Positions 8,082-16,707 of a stretch of DNA of 64,000 nucleotides are shown here, piece by piece. Position numbers and translations under genes: made by a program. Under the pieces are notes generated by a model. The model worked only from the letters and a program-made list of their open reading frames with translations, did not search any database and was not told the DNA's origin. The stretch is from Rhizobiales bacterium Ga0077537 (GTDB taxonomy: Bacteria > Pseudomonadota > Alphaproteobacteria > Rhizobiales > Hyphomicrobiaceae), in NCBI GenBank assembly GCA_001464955.1, contig LNEM01000021.1, positions 62,001 through 126,000 on the forward strand, given 5' to 3'. Position 1 is the stretch's first letter. Each line of letters begins with the position of its first letter.

Positions 8082-9563
8082 CTATTTCACCGGCTCGTGC
8101 TTGACCCCGTGCGTTTCCCACATGTCGACATGTTCACGCTTGCCCGACGAGTAGGTGATGCTGATCCCCCACCACTTCCGGCGGACCTCATGATAATGCG
8201 CCTCTGGATCGTAGGCGAGGTCCGTCGACCCGAGCTCCGCAATAGAAAGTCGCCCGATCGTCGAGAGCACGGAGTAGGACGCGACCACGAGATTACGCTG
8301 CGTGCTGACGAGCTGCACACGGGCGTTGAGGGCTTCCTGTTCGGCATTGAGCACGTCGAGCAGCGTCCGCTGTCCGACGCGTTCCTCCTCGCGGACACCG
8401 GCAAGAGCGGTGCTCGTGGCCTGAACTTGAATCCGGTCAGCTTCGATCTGCGCCCGGGCGGCCGTCAGCGAAGACCAGGCAGCTATGGTCGATGACTTGG
8501 CCTCGGTACGGAACTGTTCGATCTGCTGGAGGCGACTGACGTGGGTGTGCTTGGCCTGCCGCACACGCGCCTGCGTGTCGCCTGCCTCGTAGAGCGGCAC
8601 GTCGACCCGACCCGTAACGGTCGTTGATTCCGATTCGTCGATGGTACGTGAGGGGTCGAAACGGTTGGAATACGTCGCATCGAGGCGAACGGACGGCAGC
8701 AGTTCGCCCCAGATCACGTCGACGTTGTGGCGCGCGGCCTGTTCCGTATAGAGCGCCGACACGACGGCCGGGCTTTCCCGGAGCGTGATGTCTATCGCCT
8801 CGTTGAGCGATTTCGGAATGAGCTTGTTCGGCGGCGACTGGTCGCGCAGCGCCGACGGCGGATATCCGACCACGCGCTCGAACGTTGCGCGGCTGGTCTT
8901 GAGATTGGCGCGAGCGAGATCCAGCGCCGACACGGCGGCGGCGCGGCGAGCTTCCGCCTGCGCCACGTCCGTCCGCGTGACTTCGCCGACCGAGAACCGG
9001 TCCTTGGTCGCCTTCAGCTCGCGCGCCAGAACCTCCACGTTGCCTTCGCGCAGCTTGACGATGGCCTGATCGCGGACCACATCGACATAGGCAGTGACAG
9101 CCTCGAGCAGCACGGATTGCTCGACCCCGCGCAGCGCTTCACGGCCGGCACGCACAGACGCCTCGGCGAGGCGCACACCGTTCAAGGTCCGAAAGCCGTT
9201 GAAGATCGGCTGCGAAGCCGTCACGCCGTAACCCTTCGGGTGCGTCTCGCCACTGGCAGCGCCGACGCCCGGGGGGCGGGTATCGGTTCTGTTGTAGCCG
9301 ATGTCCGCGCTGCCGCTGACGACAGGCCTGTAGCCCGAGTGAGCGCGCGAAACCTCTTCGTCGGTGGCCCGCTGACGGGCTCTCTCGGCATCGAGCCGAG
9401 GATTGTATTTATAGGCTGCTGCGAGCACATCCTGCAGCGCCTGTGCCTGCGCCTTCGTGGCTATGCCAGCGTCGATGATGCTGAGGGTTGCCCCGAGCAT
9501 CAGAGTAGCCGCCAATGTTCGCACAACCGAGCGTTTGCCGACGTGTGTCATGTCGCTGATCAT
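8082..9563 (-). CDS. tolC: TolC-family outer membrane channel protein (copy 1)
   Basis: The outer-membrane, periplasm-spanning tunnel of type I secretion and efflux systems. At 493 residues it has a signal peptide (VRTLAATLMLGATLSIIDAG, probable cleavage after TKAQA). Two repeated outer-membrane-efflux domains follow with long alpha-helical stretches. Typical motifs include YNPRLDAERARQRATDEEV, QPIFNGFRT near residue 120 and VPLYEAGDTQARVRQAKH in the second repeat. It lies directly upstream of popZ, as in Caulobacter, where the neighbour is the S-layer secretion channel rsaF. No membrane-fusion protein or ABC transporter is in the window, so the partner pump must be elsewhere. Confidence 0.93.
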   Translation of the reverse strand: MISDMTHVGKRSVVRTLAATLMLGATLSIIDAGIATKAQAQALQDVLAAAYKYNPRLDAERARQRATDEEVSRAHSGYRPVVSGSADIGYNRTDTRPPGVGAASGETHPKGYGVTASQPIFNGFRTLNGVRLAEASVRAGREALRGVEQSVLLEAVTAYVDVVRDQAIVKLREGNVEVLARELKATKDRFSVGEVTRTDVAQAEARRAAAVSALDLARANLKTSRATFERVVGYPPSALRDQSPPNKLIPKSLNEAIDITLRESPAVVSALYTEQAARHNVDVIWGELLPSVRLDATYSNRFDPSRTIDESESTTVTGRVDVPLYEAGDTQARVRQAKHTHVSRLQQIEQFRTEAKSSTIAAWSSLTAARAQIEADRIQVQATSTALAGVREEERVGQRTLLDVLNAEQEALNARVQLVSTQRNLVVASYSVLSTIGRLSIAELGSTDLAYDPEAHYHEVRRKWWGISITYSSGKREHVDMWETHGVKHEPVK

Positions 9564-9741
9564 GCCCTCGCCTTCAGCCGAACCGGTATGTCGACCGGAG
9601 CCCCCTCCGTACGCTGGTACACGCTTATACTTTCTCGCCTACACCGATTCGATGGGAGTCGAGACCAGCAAGGGGCAGTTTTGCGGCGAGTGGGTCCTTT
9701 CAGTCACGCCGCATCGGCAAGAAGTCCCACCAACCAAGGGA

Positions 9742-11208
9742 TCAATCGTCGATCACCCAATCCGGATCGCTTTCGGCCGACACGTCGATCTCTTCGCGGC
9801 GTCCATCGGCGTGCCGGATATCGAGGCCGAACCATCGATTGCGAACCTCAGCGTAGTTCGCCTCCGGATCGTAGACGTCGTCGCTGAGCGCCAGTTCGGC
9901 GGCGGACAGACGCCCCATCTGCCCGAGAAGCGCATAAGCCGCGACGACGAGTTCCCGCTTCGCGTTGACGACTTGCACTTGCGCGTCGAGAAGTTCCTGC
10001 TCGGCATTGAGAAGGTCGAGCACCGTGCGTTGACCGGCCTGTTCCTCCTCCCGGACGCCGTCGAGCGCGATGCGGGCGGCTTCGACGCCCATGCCGTCGG
10101 CCTTGAGCTGTCCGCGCGACGACTGGAAACGCGACCACGCCTGCGTCACGCCGGCCATTGCTTCCTGCCGTGCCTGCTCGATCTCCTGCAGACGGGCCAC
10201 ATGGCGGTGCTTGGCCTGCCGCACCCGGGCATAGGTTTCCCCCCCCTCGTAGAGCGGAACCGAGACGCGCCCCGTGACGGTCGCCGCCTCCTGCTCGTCG
10301 ATACCGCCCTGCAGCCGATAGCGGTTGCCGTAGCTCGCCTCGATCCGGACGTCCGGTAGCAGCTCGCCGCGGATCCGTCCGACGCCATGCCGATCGGCCG
10401 CCTCCCGATAGAGCGCACCGACGACGACGGGGTTTTCCTTTTCCGCGACCGCCAGCGCCTCCTGCAGCGACCGCGGCAGTTTGCGCTTCGGCGGCGACGG
10501 CGGCAGCAGGTTGCCTGGGGACCGTCCGACGGCGCGCTCGAACGCGGCGCGGCTTGCCTTGAGATTGCCGCGCGCCAGATCCTGTTGCGACATCGCGCGC
10601 GCCAGCCGGTATCGCGCCTGCGCCACGTCGGTGCGTGTGACTTCGCGCGCCGAGCGCCGGGCCTCGGTCGCCGTCACGGCCCGCGACAGCGCCTGCACGT
10701 TGGCCTCGCGGAGCTTGACGATCTGCAGGTCGCGGACGACGTCGGCGAACGACGTCACGACATCGAGCAGCACCTGGGCCTCCACCGCCCGCAACTGTTC
10801 GCGCCCCGCCCGCACCTGGGCCTCGGCCTCGCTCACCGTATTCTGTGTGCGAAAGCCATTGAACACCGACTGGGACACCGTGAGCGAATAGCCCCATGGG
10901 CGCGCTTCGCCCTCGCTCGTCGTGTCCGGCTTGGTATCGAGCCGATTGAGCCCGGCATCGGCTGAACCCGTCACCCGGGGCCGGTACCCCGAGAGCGCTC
11001 TCGGCACGTCCTCGTCCGTGGCCCGGAGCCGCGCCCGCTCGGCATCGAGCTTCGGATTGGCCCTGTAGGCGCTGCTCATCGCCTCGCGCAGCGTCTCGGC
11101 GACGACGGGTCCCGGCATGGCGACGCAGGCGAGCAGCAACGCGACGTGAGCGGCCACTGCCGCCAGCCGCCGTCCCCGCGAGGACCTGCTGTCTGCCTTC
11201 CAACCCAT
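9742..11208 (-). CDS. TolC-family outer membrane channel protein (copy 2)
   Basis: A second TolC homologue of 488 residues in tandem with copy 1, 178 bases apart and on the same strand. The two align along their length, sharing for example NPKLDAERARLRATDEDVPR, SQSVFNGFRT, VSVPLYEGGETYARVRQAKH and QRTVLDLLNAEQELLDAQVQ, but differ at many positions, so this is an old duplication. The start was placed at MGWKADSRSS: GGAG lies 9 bases upstream and the signal peptide (LAAVAAHVALLLACVAMPG) then follows at a normal distance. A longer frame would add 59 residues of unlikely composition. The C-terminus is acidic (SAESDPDWVIDD), unlike copy 1. Confidence 0.9.
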   Translation of the reverse strand: MGWKADSRSSRGRRLAAVAAHVALLLACVAMPGPVVAETLREAMSSAYRANPKLDAERARLRATDEDVPRALSGYRPRVTGSADAGLNRLDTKPDTTSEGEARPWGYSLTVSQSVFNGFRTQNTVSEAEAQVRAGREQLRAVEAQVLLDVVTSFADVVRDLQIVKLREANVQALSRAVTATEARRSAREVTRTDVAQARYRLARAMSQQDLARGNLKASRAAFERAVGRSPGNLLPPSPPKRKLPRSLQEALAVAEKENPVVVGALYREAADRHGVGRIRGELLPDVRIEASYGNRYRLQGGIDEQEAATVTGRVSVPLYEGGETYARVRQAKHRHVARLQEIEQARQEAMAGVTQAWSRFQSSRGQLKADGMGVEAARIALDGVREEEQAGQRTVLDLLNAEQELLDAQVQVVNAKRELVVAAYALLGQMGRLSAAELALSDDVYDPEANYAEVRNRWFGLDIRHADGRREEIDVSAESDPDWVIDD

Positions 11209-11235
11209 GCCATCGAACTCCTGCCCGTACGATCC

Positions 11236-11255
11236 GCTCGAGAGGACCCTCGAGC
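11236..11255. repeat. short inverted repeat upstream of tolC copy 2
   Basis: GCTCGAG and CTCGAGC, separated by 6 bases, lie 28 bases before the chosen tolC start. This could be an operator or a leader hairpin. Nothing else supports a specific function. Confidence 0.35.
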
Positions 11256-11463
11256 AACCGCCATTCGGGGGCGATTCGGTGAATGGGTCGTAAAGATGCG
11301 TCCCACGCCCGACCGCCGCCCCCCTCACCACACCTTGCGGCGCCTGGCCCGACGCCGTGCGACCACCTGACCGGCGGGCTGGCAACGCGATGTTATCCTT
11401 GTCCCGCTAGCGTCCTCGCGAAGGCCTGATCGGGCCGCGTCGTGTGCGTGAGAGGTAAAAGCC

Positions 11464-12498
11464 ATGCTGGATCGGCTGCTCGAGATTCCGGGCCTGATGG
11501 CGGCGTATTGCCTGAAGGCGCTCAGCGCCCTGCTGCTCGCGCCCGCCTCCGAGTTGTCGATCCCGTCGCTATTCATCGCGTTCGTCATCGCGGTCGGCTG
11601 GCTCTCCCGCCGGCACCTGCGGGCAGGCTTGCCGGTGCGCGCTCGCGCCGTGCTGCGTCTCGTCTTTCCGCGTCGCTGGTGGCTGTCGCGATCGGCCTGG
11701 CTCGATGCCCGGCTGCTGCTCCTCAACCTGCTCGTTTTCGGCGTCATCCTGACCGGCGCCATCATCTCCCATCGCGTGGTGAGCGGCGGGCTGGGTCATC
11801 TGCTGGCCGAGGCCTTCGGCCCGGCATCGCCCACCGGCATTCCCCCGCTCGTCGGCACCGTTCTGCTGACCGTGGCGCTCTTCCTCGCCTATGAGCTTGC
11901 CTACTGGGTCTATCACTACCTGAGCCACGTCGTGCCGGCGCTCTGGGAGCTGCACAAGGTGCACCACTCGGCCGAGGTGCTGACCCCGCTGACCAATTCC
12001 CGCGTCCATCCGCTGGAAAGCCTGCTGCTGCTCAACACCATGGCCGTCTTCCTCGGCGTCACGGACGGCGCCGTGACCTACCTCCTCGGCCAGCCGACGC
12101 AGCAACTCACAATCGCCAACGCCAACCTCATCGTCGTGGTCTTCACCTACCTGATCGCCCACCTCCACCACACCCACGTCTGGATTCCGTTCACGGGCTT
12201 CTGGGGCAAGGTGCTGATCAGCCCCGCCCATCATCAGATCCACCACTCGACCAACCCCGTCCATTTCAACAAGAACATGGGCAGCGTGCTCGCAATCTGG
12301 GACTGGCTGTTCGGGACGCTCCACATCCCCGCGAAGAACCGCGAGCGGCTGACCTTCGGCCTCGGTGATGGCGAAGTGACCGAGCACACCGTGACGCAAG
12401 AGCTGTTCCGGCCGGTTCACGCCCTCGCCGAACTGTCCGGCGCAACGGCGAGCCCGGCGCGCCGGTCAGCCACAGACGACGCGCCGGCACGGCCCTGA
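11464..12498 (+). CDS. sterol desaturase / fatty acid hydroxylase family membrane protein
   Basis: A 344-residue integral membrane protein with the histidine clusters that bind a di-iron centre in this superfamily: HYLSH, HKVHHS, HLHHTHVW and HHQIHHS, in order across about residues 155-265. Several hydrophobic helices precede them. Members insert a hydroxyl or double bond into lipids or sterol-like molecules using O2 and an electron donor. The lipid substrate here cannot be told. It stands alone between the tolC copy 2 promoter region and the convergent MFS gene. Confidence 0.9.
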   Translation: MLDRLLEIPGLMAAYCLKALSALLLAPASELSIPSLFIAFVIAVGWLSRRHLRAGLPVRARAVLRLVFPRRWWLSRSAWLDARLLLLNLLVFGVILTGAIISHRVVSGGLGHLLAEAFGPASPTGIPPLVGTVLLTVALFLAYELAYWVYHYLSHVVPALWELHKVHHSAEVLTPLTNSRVHPLESLLLLNTMAVFLGVTDGAVTYLLGQPTQQLTIANANLIVVVFTYLIAHLHHTHVWIPFTGFWGKVLISPAHHQIHHSTNPVHFNKNMGSVLAIWDWLFGTLHIPAKNRERLTFGLGDGEVTEHTVTQELFRPVHALAELSGATASPARRSATDDAPARP

Positions 12499-12508
12499 GA
12501 CGGCCGTC

Positions 12509-13786
12509 TCAGGCTGTACGGCGACCGGCGAGAAAGACCGCGATCGCCGTAGCCTGCACGGCCATCGCCAGCAGGAACACGCCCGGCGCCGCCCCGCCGG
12601 CAACGGCGTCTCCCGCGCCGGCCATGTCTCGCACGAGCCCGAACACGGCCGGCGCGAAGGCATAGGTCGCCTGCGCCATGGCGACGATAAGCGCCACCAC
12701 GCGTCCCACGTCCTCCTTCGCGAACTCCACCTGCGCGATCAGCGGCGGCAGCGAAGTCGCGTTCCCGATGCCGGCCCCGAACAGGAGCGCTCCTGCGACG
12801 AGGAGCGGCACGCTCTGCCCATCCGCGAGCACCAGCGCCCCGCCGCCCGCCATCTGCACGCCGAGGCTCAGCCCCGCGACGATCCGGCGGTCCGCTCCCG
12901 CCGGCATCAGCCAGCCGACTGCCGTGCGGCCGAGGATGGCCGCGCCCGTCGCAGCCCCCATGAGCAGGCCGGCGGTGCCCTTGCCCAGCGCCGGGACGAG
13001 CAGCGAGTAGAGGTGCGCGATGAACCCGATCTGGGCGAACAGAGAGAGCGCCATCCCGAGTGCCAGCGTCCGGAACGACCAGTTCTGACGGAGCTGAGGG
13101 CCAGGAAGTGGCCGAACCCAGGACGCCGTGACCGTCGCCGCGGGTGAGCCGGGCGCGTCGCCATCCGGTGCTTCACCCCGGCTGTCGGGCGTCGGGCGGA
13201 AGTAGAGTTCGGACAGCGCCCAGACGACAGCCACCATGACGACGCCGACCACCACCGCCGCCATCGGGAACCCGAGCCCGACGATCAGCGCCACCCACAA
13301 GGGCGAGAACACGATGCCGCCGACGCTCGCGCCGTTGTAGGCCATCGCGAGCGCGGCCGGCCGGGCGCGCTCGAACCACGGCGACACGATCGCGTTGAGC
13401 CCTGCCGCCGCCATCACCACCCATCCGGCGCCACTGAGCACGGTGGCGGCGAAGAGCTGCCAAGGCTCGGTCGCGACGGCCCATCCGACGACGCCGAACG
13501 CGAGCGAGAGCGCGCCGAGTTGCGTGATCCGCGCGACGCCGATCGCCCGGTAGAGCCGCGGCAGGTTGGCGACCACCAGCGCGCCAACGAGGAAATGCGT
13601 CGTCACCGCCGCCGAGACGAGCGCCAGCGAGAACCCGCGCGCCTCCCGGACTGCATGCAGGAACACCGGCGGCCCATAGAAGCCGACACCCCATCCGAAC
13701 GCAGCCAGCACGAACGCGGCCCCGACGACCCGCCATCCGAAGAACGCCGCCTTTCCTGCCTGAACCGCCATCCCGAAGCTCTCCAT
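12509..13786 (-). CDS. MFS transporter
   Basis: A 425-residue protein with about 12 hydrophobic segments in two halves joined by a hydrophilic stretch (PTPDSRGEAPDGDAPGSP). It begins FGWRVVGAAFVLAAFGWGVG, typical of the monocarboxylate-porter-like MFS group. It is transcribed divergently from an ArsR-type regulator gene 126 bases away, which probably controls it. The cargo is unknown. The start is MESFGMAVQ. MAVQAG, five codons later, is an equally possible start because GGAG lies 9 bases before it. Confidence 0.88.
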   Translation of the reverse strand: MESFGMAVQAGKAAFFGWRVVGAAFVLAAFGWGVGFYGPPVFLHAVREARGFSLALVSAAVTTHFLVGALVVANLPRLYRAIGVARITQLGALSLAFGVVGWAVATEPWQLFAATVLSGAGWVVMAAAGLNAIVSPWFERARPAALAMAYNGASVGGIVFSPLWVALIVGLGFPMAAVVVGVVMVAVVWALSELYFRPTPDSRGEAPDGDAPGSPAATVTASWVRPLPGPQLRQNWSFRTLALGMALSLFAQIGFIAHLYSLLVPALGKGTAGLLMGAATGAAILGRTAVGWLMPAGADRRIVAGLSLGVQMAGGGALVLADGQSVPLLVAGALLFGAGIGNATSLPPLIAQVEFAKEDVGRVVALIVAMAQATYAFAPAVFGLVRDMAGAGDAVAGGAAPGVFLLAMAVQATAIAVFLAGRRTA

Positions 13787-13912
13787 CCCACCACCATGCG
13801 TCGTCTCGGAGACGGAATGTGCCGGGCGGATCGCCCCGATGTTACGGTTGCCGCCGAAACGTCGCCAGCCCGCGTGTGCCACCGTGCGCGTGCTGCAATG
13901 AGGGAGAACGCC

Positions 13913-14608
13913 ATGTCCGCCCCCGGCTCCTTCGTGGAGATCTCGGCGCTTGCCGGAGACCCCGCCCGCGCGCTGATGCTGCATGCCCTGATGGACGGCC
14001 GCGCGCTGACCGCCGGCGAACTGGCCCGCGTCGCCGGCATCACGCCGCAGACGGCGAGCGGCCACTTGGCACGTCTGGCGACGGCCGGCCTAGTCACCGT
14101 CGAGCGGCAGGGCCGCCACCGCTACCATCGGCTCGCCGCACCGTCGGTGGCCCGCATGCTCGAGGCGATGATGCAGGTGGCGAGCGAGCTGGCCCCGCCG
14201 CGCCCCGTGCCGACCGGCCCCCGCGACGCCGCCATGCGCACCGCCCGCACCTGTTACGATCACCTCGCGGGCCGCCTCGGCGTCGCCATCACGGATGCGC
14301 TCGTTAGCCGCCAGTTCGTCGAACTCGCCGAGGATGCGGGCTCGGTGACGCCCGGCGGTGTCGCGTTCCTCGCGGATCTCGGCATCGACACTGTACCGCT
14401 CTCCACCGCCCGAACCCGCCGCGTCCTCTGCCGGCCGTGTCTCGACTGGAGCGAACGCCGGCCGCATCTGGCGGGCACGCTGGGGGCCGCCGTCTGTGCC
14501 CGCGCGTTGTCCGCCGGCTGGGTACGCCGGATCGAGGGAAGCCGCGCGCTCTCAGTCACCCGCCCGGGCGAGGGGGTGTTCCGCGACGCGTTCGGCATCG
14601 TCCTCTGA
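13913..14608 (+). CDS. ArsR-family winged-helix transcriptional regulator
   Basis: A 231-residue protein. Residues 1-90 or so form a winged helix-turn-helix (LTAGELARVAGITPQTASGH, then LVTVERQGRHRYHRL in the wing). The C-terminal half is longer than in simple ArsR proteins and holds a CRPC motif in TRRVLCRPCLDWSERRPH, which might bind a metal or sense redox. The start is set by AGGGAG 7 bases before ATGTCCGCC. It is divergent from the MFS gene, and the 126-base gap between them must hold both promoters and probably the operator. The ligand is unknown. Confidence 0.85.
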   Translation: MSAPGSFVEISALAGDPARALMLHALMDGRALTAGELARVAGITPQTASGHLARLATAGLVTVERQGRHRYHRLAAPSVARMLEAMMQVASELAPPRPVPTGPRDAAMRTARTCYDHLAGRLGVAITDALVSRQFVELAEDAGSVTPGGVAFLADLGIDTVPLSTARTRRVLCRPCLDWSERRPHLAGTLGAAVCARALSAGWVRRIEGSRALSVTRPGEGVFRDAFGIVL

Positions 14609-14626
14609 CGACACGTCAGGCCGCGG

Positions 14627-15637
14627 CTACCAGTCGACGACGATCTCGGGATGCCGCGCCCCGGTCTCCAGGAGATCGGCCGCGATCCGCGCCATCGCCG
14701 GCGCCATCAGGTAGCCGTGCCGGTAGGCGCCGTTGACCATCAGCCGGCGCCCCCTGACCACGATCTTCGGCACGTTGTCGGGAAACGCCGGCCTGACACC
14801 CGCCGAGAGTTCCAGCACCTCGGCCTCGCCGAACGCCGGATGCACCGCATAGGCCGTGCCGAGGAGATCCAGCGCCGAGCGCAGCGTCACCGCGCCGAAG
14901 TCCTCCCGCTCGATCACCGTGGCGCCGATCATGTACTGGTTCTCGCCCCACGGCACGATGTAGAGCGGAAATCGCGGGTGCAGCAGGCGCACGGGCCGGC
15001 TGAGCCGTACCTCCTCCGTGCGCACCACCGCCATCTCGCCGCGCACGCCCCGCAGCTCGGCGAGATCGCCACGCGCCGCGATCCCCCGGCAGTCGATCAC
15101 CACCCCGCCGGCCGGCGCCGCCGTCCAGACGGGCTCCGCCACCGGCTCACCGAAGACGAGTCGCCCCCCATGCTGACGGATCGCCGCCCTGAGCGCGGCA
15201 AGCGCATGCCGCGTCGAGACATGCGCCTCCGTCGGAAAGTAGAGGCCGCTCCCAAACCGCCCGCCGAGATCGGGTTCGAGGTCGCCGAGCCGGGCCGCGT
15301 CGATGCTCTCGTGGGCCTCTGTCATGCGCGCGAACCGGCGCAGCTCCGTCATGTCCCGCGCCGCCGCCACGACGAGGCTGCCGCGTTGCGTGACGTGCGG
15401 AAACACCGCCTGCCACAGCGCCAGCCCCTCGAGACCGAGGCTCTTTACGACGTCCGGCGCGGCCTCCGCCTCGCAGTAGGGCGCGAGCATGGCGCCGGCA
15501 TAGCGGCTCGAGCCGCCGCTCTCGGCCTCCGGCATGGCCTCGCGCAACGTCACGGCATGGCCGCGCCGAGCCAGTTCGAAAGCCTGCCACAAGCCGAAGA
15601 TGCCGGCGCCGATGACGGTGATGTCGAGTGCGGTCAC
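14627..15637 (-). CDS. thiO: FAD-dependent glycine oxidase ThiO
   Basis: ThiO oxidises glycine to iminoglycine, which ThiG uses to build the thiazole ring of thiamine. This 336-residue protein opens with the FAD-binding motif DITVIGAGIFGLW and has SSRYAGAMLAPYCEAEAAPD, the block typical of rhizobial ThiO proteins. Later blocks are GEMAVVRTEEV and RPAFPDNVPKIVVRGRRLMVNGAYRHG near the C-terminus. The best start is a GTG (VTALDITVIG). No ATG gives a plausible N-terminus, and no strong ribosome site is seen. Its partners thiS, thiG and thiE are 16 kb away in this window rather than adjacent. D-amino-acid oxidase activity is the main alternative. Confidence 0.8.
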   Translation of the reverse strand: MTALDITVIGAGIFGLWQAFELARRGHAVTLREAMPEAESGGSSRYAGAMLAPYCEAEAAPDVVKSLGLEGLALWQAVFPHVTQRGSLVVAAARDMTELRRFARMTEAHESIDAARLGDLEPDLGGRFGSGLYFPTEAHVSTRHALAALRAAIRQHGGRLVFGEPVAEPVWTAAPAGGVVIDCRGIAARGDLAELRGVRGEMAVVRTEEVRLSRPVRLLHPRFPLYIVPWGENQYMIGATVIEREDFGAVTLRSALDLLGTAYAVHPAFGEAEVLELSAGVRPAFPDNVPKIVVRGRRLMVNGAYRHGYLMAPAMARIAADLLETGARHPEIVVDW

Positions 15638-15732
15638 GTGTGTTCCGAGCCTTTGGAAAAATGCGGCCGGAGCATCGCCGCAATCGGCTCGCCTGACAAT
15701 CGCCGTTCGGGCAGGACTGCCGTGCTTCCCTG

Positions 15733-16512
15733 TCAGTCGTCTTCGGCCAGCGCGATTTCCTTGATCAGCTTGGCGAGGATCGCGGTACCGAACATCTCGT
15801 GCCCCTCGGCGGAGAATACGAAGGCGTTGGCGCCGCCGATCACGTTGCGCTCGAAATAAGAGACGAGTCCCCCCGGCGGATGCGTATGCGCCGGATTGAA
15901 CGCCAGCGGCACCTCGCTCAGGATCGCGAGGCCGTTGATGGTGATGCCCTCCGCCAGCGCCATGGTCCGGGCTTCGATGAGATCGACGCCGCTGTTGTTG
16001 GTTCCGTCGCCCGACACGTCGATGAGATGCCGGTCGGCACGCCACGGACTCCGCGCGAACTGCAGCATCGAGAACTCGATCGCCGAGCCGATGGCGGTGC
16101 GCCCCATGAACGCCCGTGGCGCCATGCGGATGCGTTGTGCGAGCGCGCCCGCCTCCTCCGCGTTCCCGACGACGGTCCAGTCCGCGACGATGGTCTGCTC
16201 GCTGCCGCCCGACCATTCGATGAACGAGATCGCGATCCGCCCGATGAGCCCCGACTGGATGGCGGCGACGACACGCGGGTTGGTCAGCGCAGCCGCGTAG
16301 CCATCGCGCTGGAGACGAAACTTCTGGTCGTCGAGACTGCGCGAGATGTCGGCTGCCAGAACCAGCAGCAGATCGACTTCCGGCCTTTCCGACGCGCGCT
16401 CGCCGCCAGTACCGGGCGCCGCCAGTGGCTCACTCCGCGCTGCCGAGGGCATGAGCCCCGCGCCAGCGGCGAGCATGAGAGCGGTAAGGAGTGCAGGCAT
16501 CCAGTGGCGCAT
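15733..16512 (-). CDS. exported DUF1194 protein with von Willebrand factor A-like fold
   Basis: A 259-residue protein with a signal peptide (MPALLTALMLAAGAGLMPSAARS) and a single VWA-like domain. The MIDAS-type metal site is visible as LAADISRSLDD, with ISFIEWSGG and HLIDVSGDGTNN later, as in DUF1194 proteins. Members are secreted or periplasmic and of unknown role. The start was placed at MRHWMP because GGAGGAG lies 8 bases upstream. A GTG 13 codons earlier lacks this. It is upstream of thiO on the same strand with a 95-base gap, which may be coincidental. Confidence 0.85.
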   Translation of the reverse strand: MRHWMPALLTALMLAAGAGLMPSAARSEPLAAPGTGGERASERPEVDLLLVLAADISRSLDDQKFRLQRDGYAAALTNPRVVAAIQSGLIGRIAISFIEWSGGSEQTIVADWTVVGNAEEAGALAQRIRMAPRAFMGRTAIGSAIEFSMLQFARSPWRADRHLIDVSGDGTNNSGVDLIEARTMALAEGITINGLAILSEVPLAFNPAHTHPPGGLVSYFERNVIGGANAFVFSAEGHEMFGTAILAKLIKEIALAEDD

Positions 16513-16707
16513 CGGCAGCGCTCCTCCGGCGACGGGTCTCCTCCCCCTCACAAGCTGAGGCCAAACTCGTGGCCAAGTCGAGGCGTGTTGCGCCCCCCGC
16601 CCCGATCACGTTTCAGTGTGTCGCAAGGCCGCCCGGCTGGCGAGCCCGATCCTTGCGCAAAGCCGAGCGAAACGCCGCCGATCAAGGCAAAGTTCGGGAG
16701 CCCCCGG

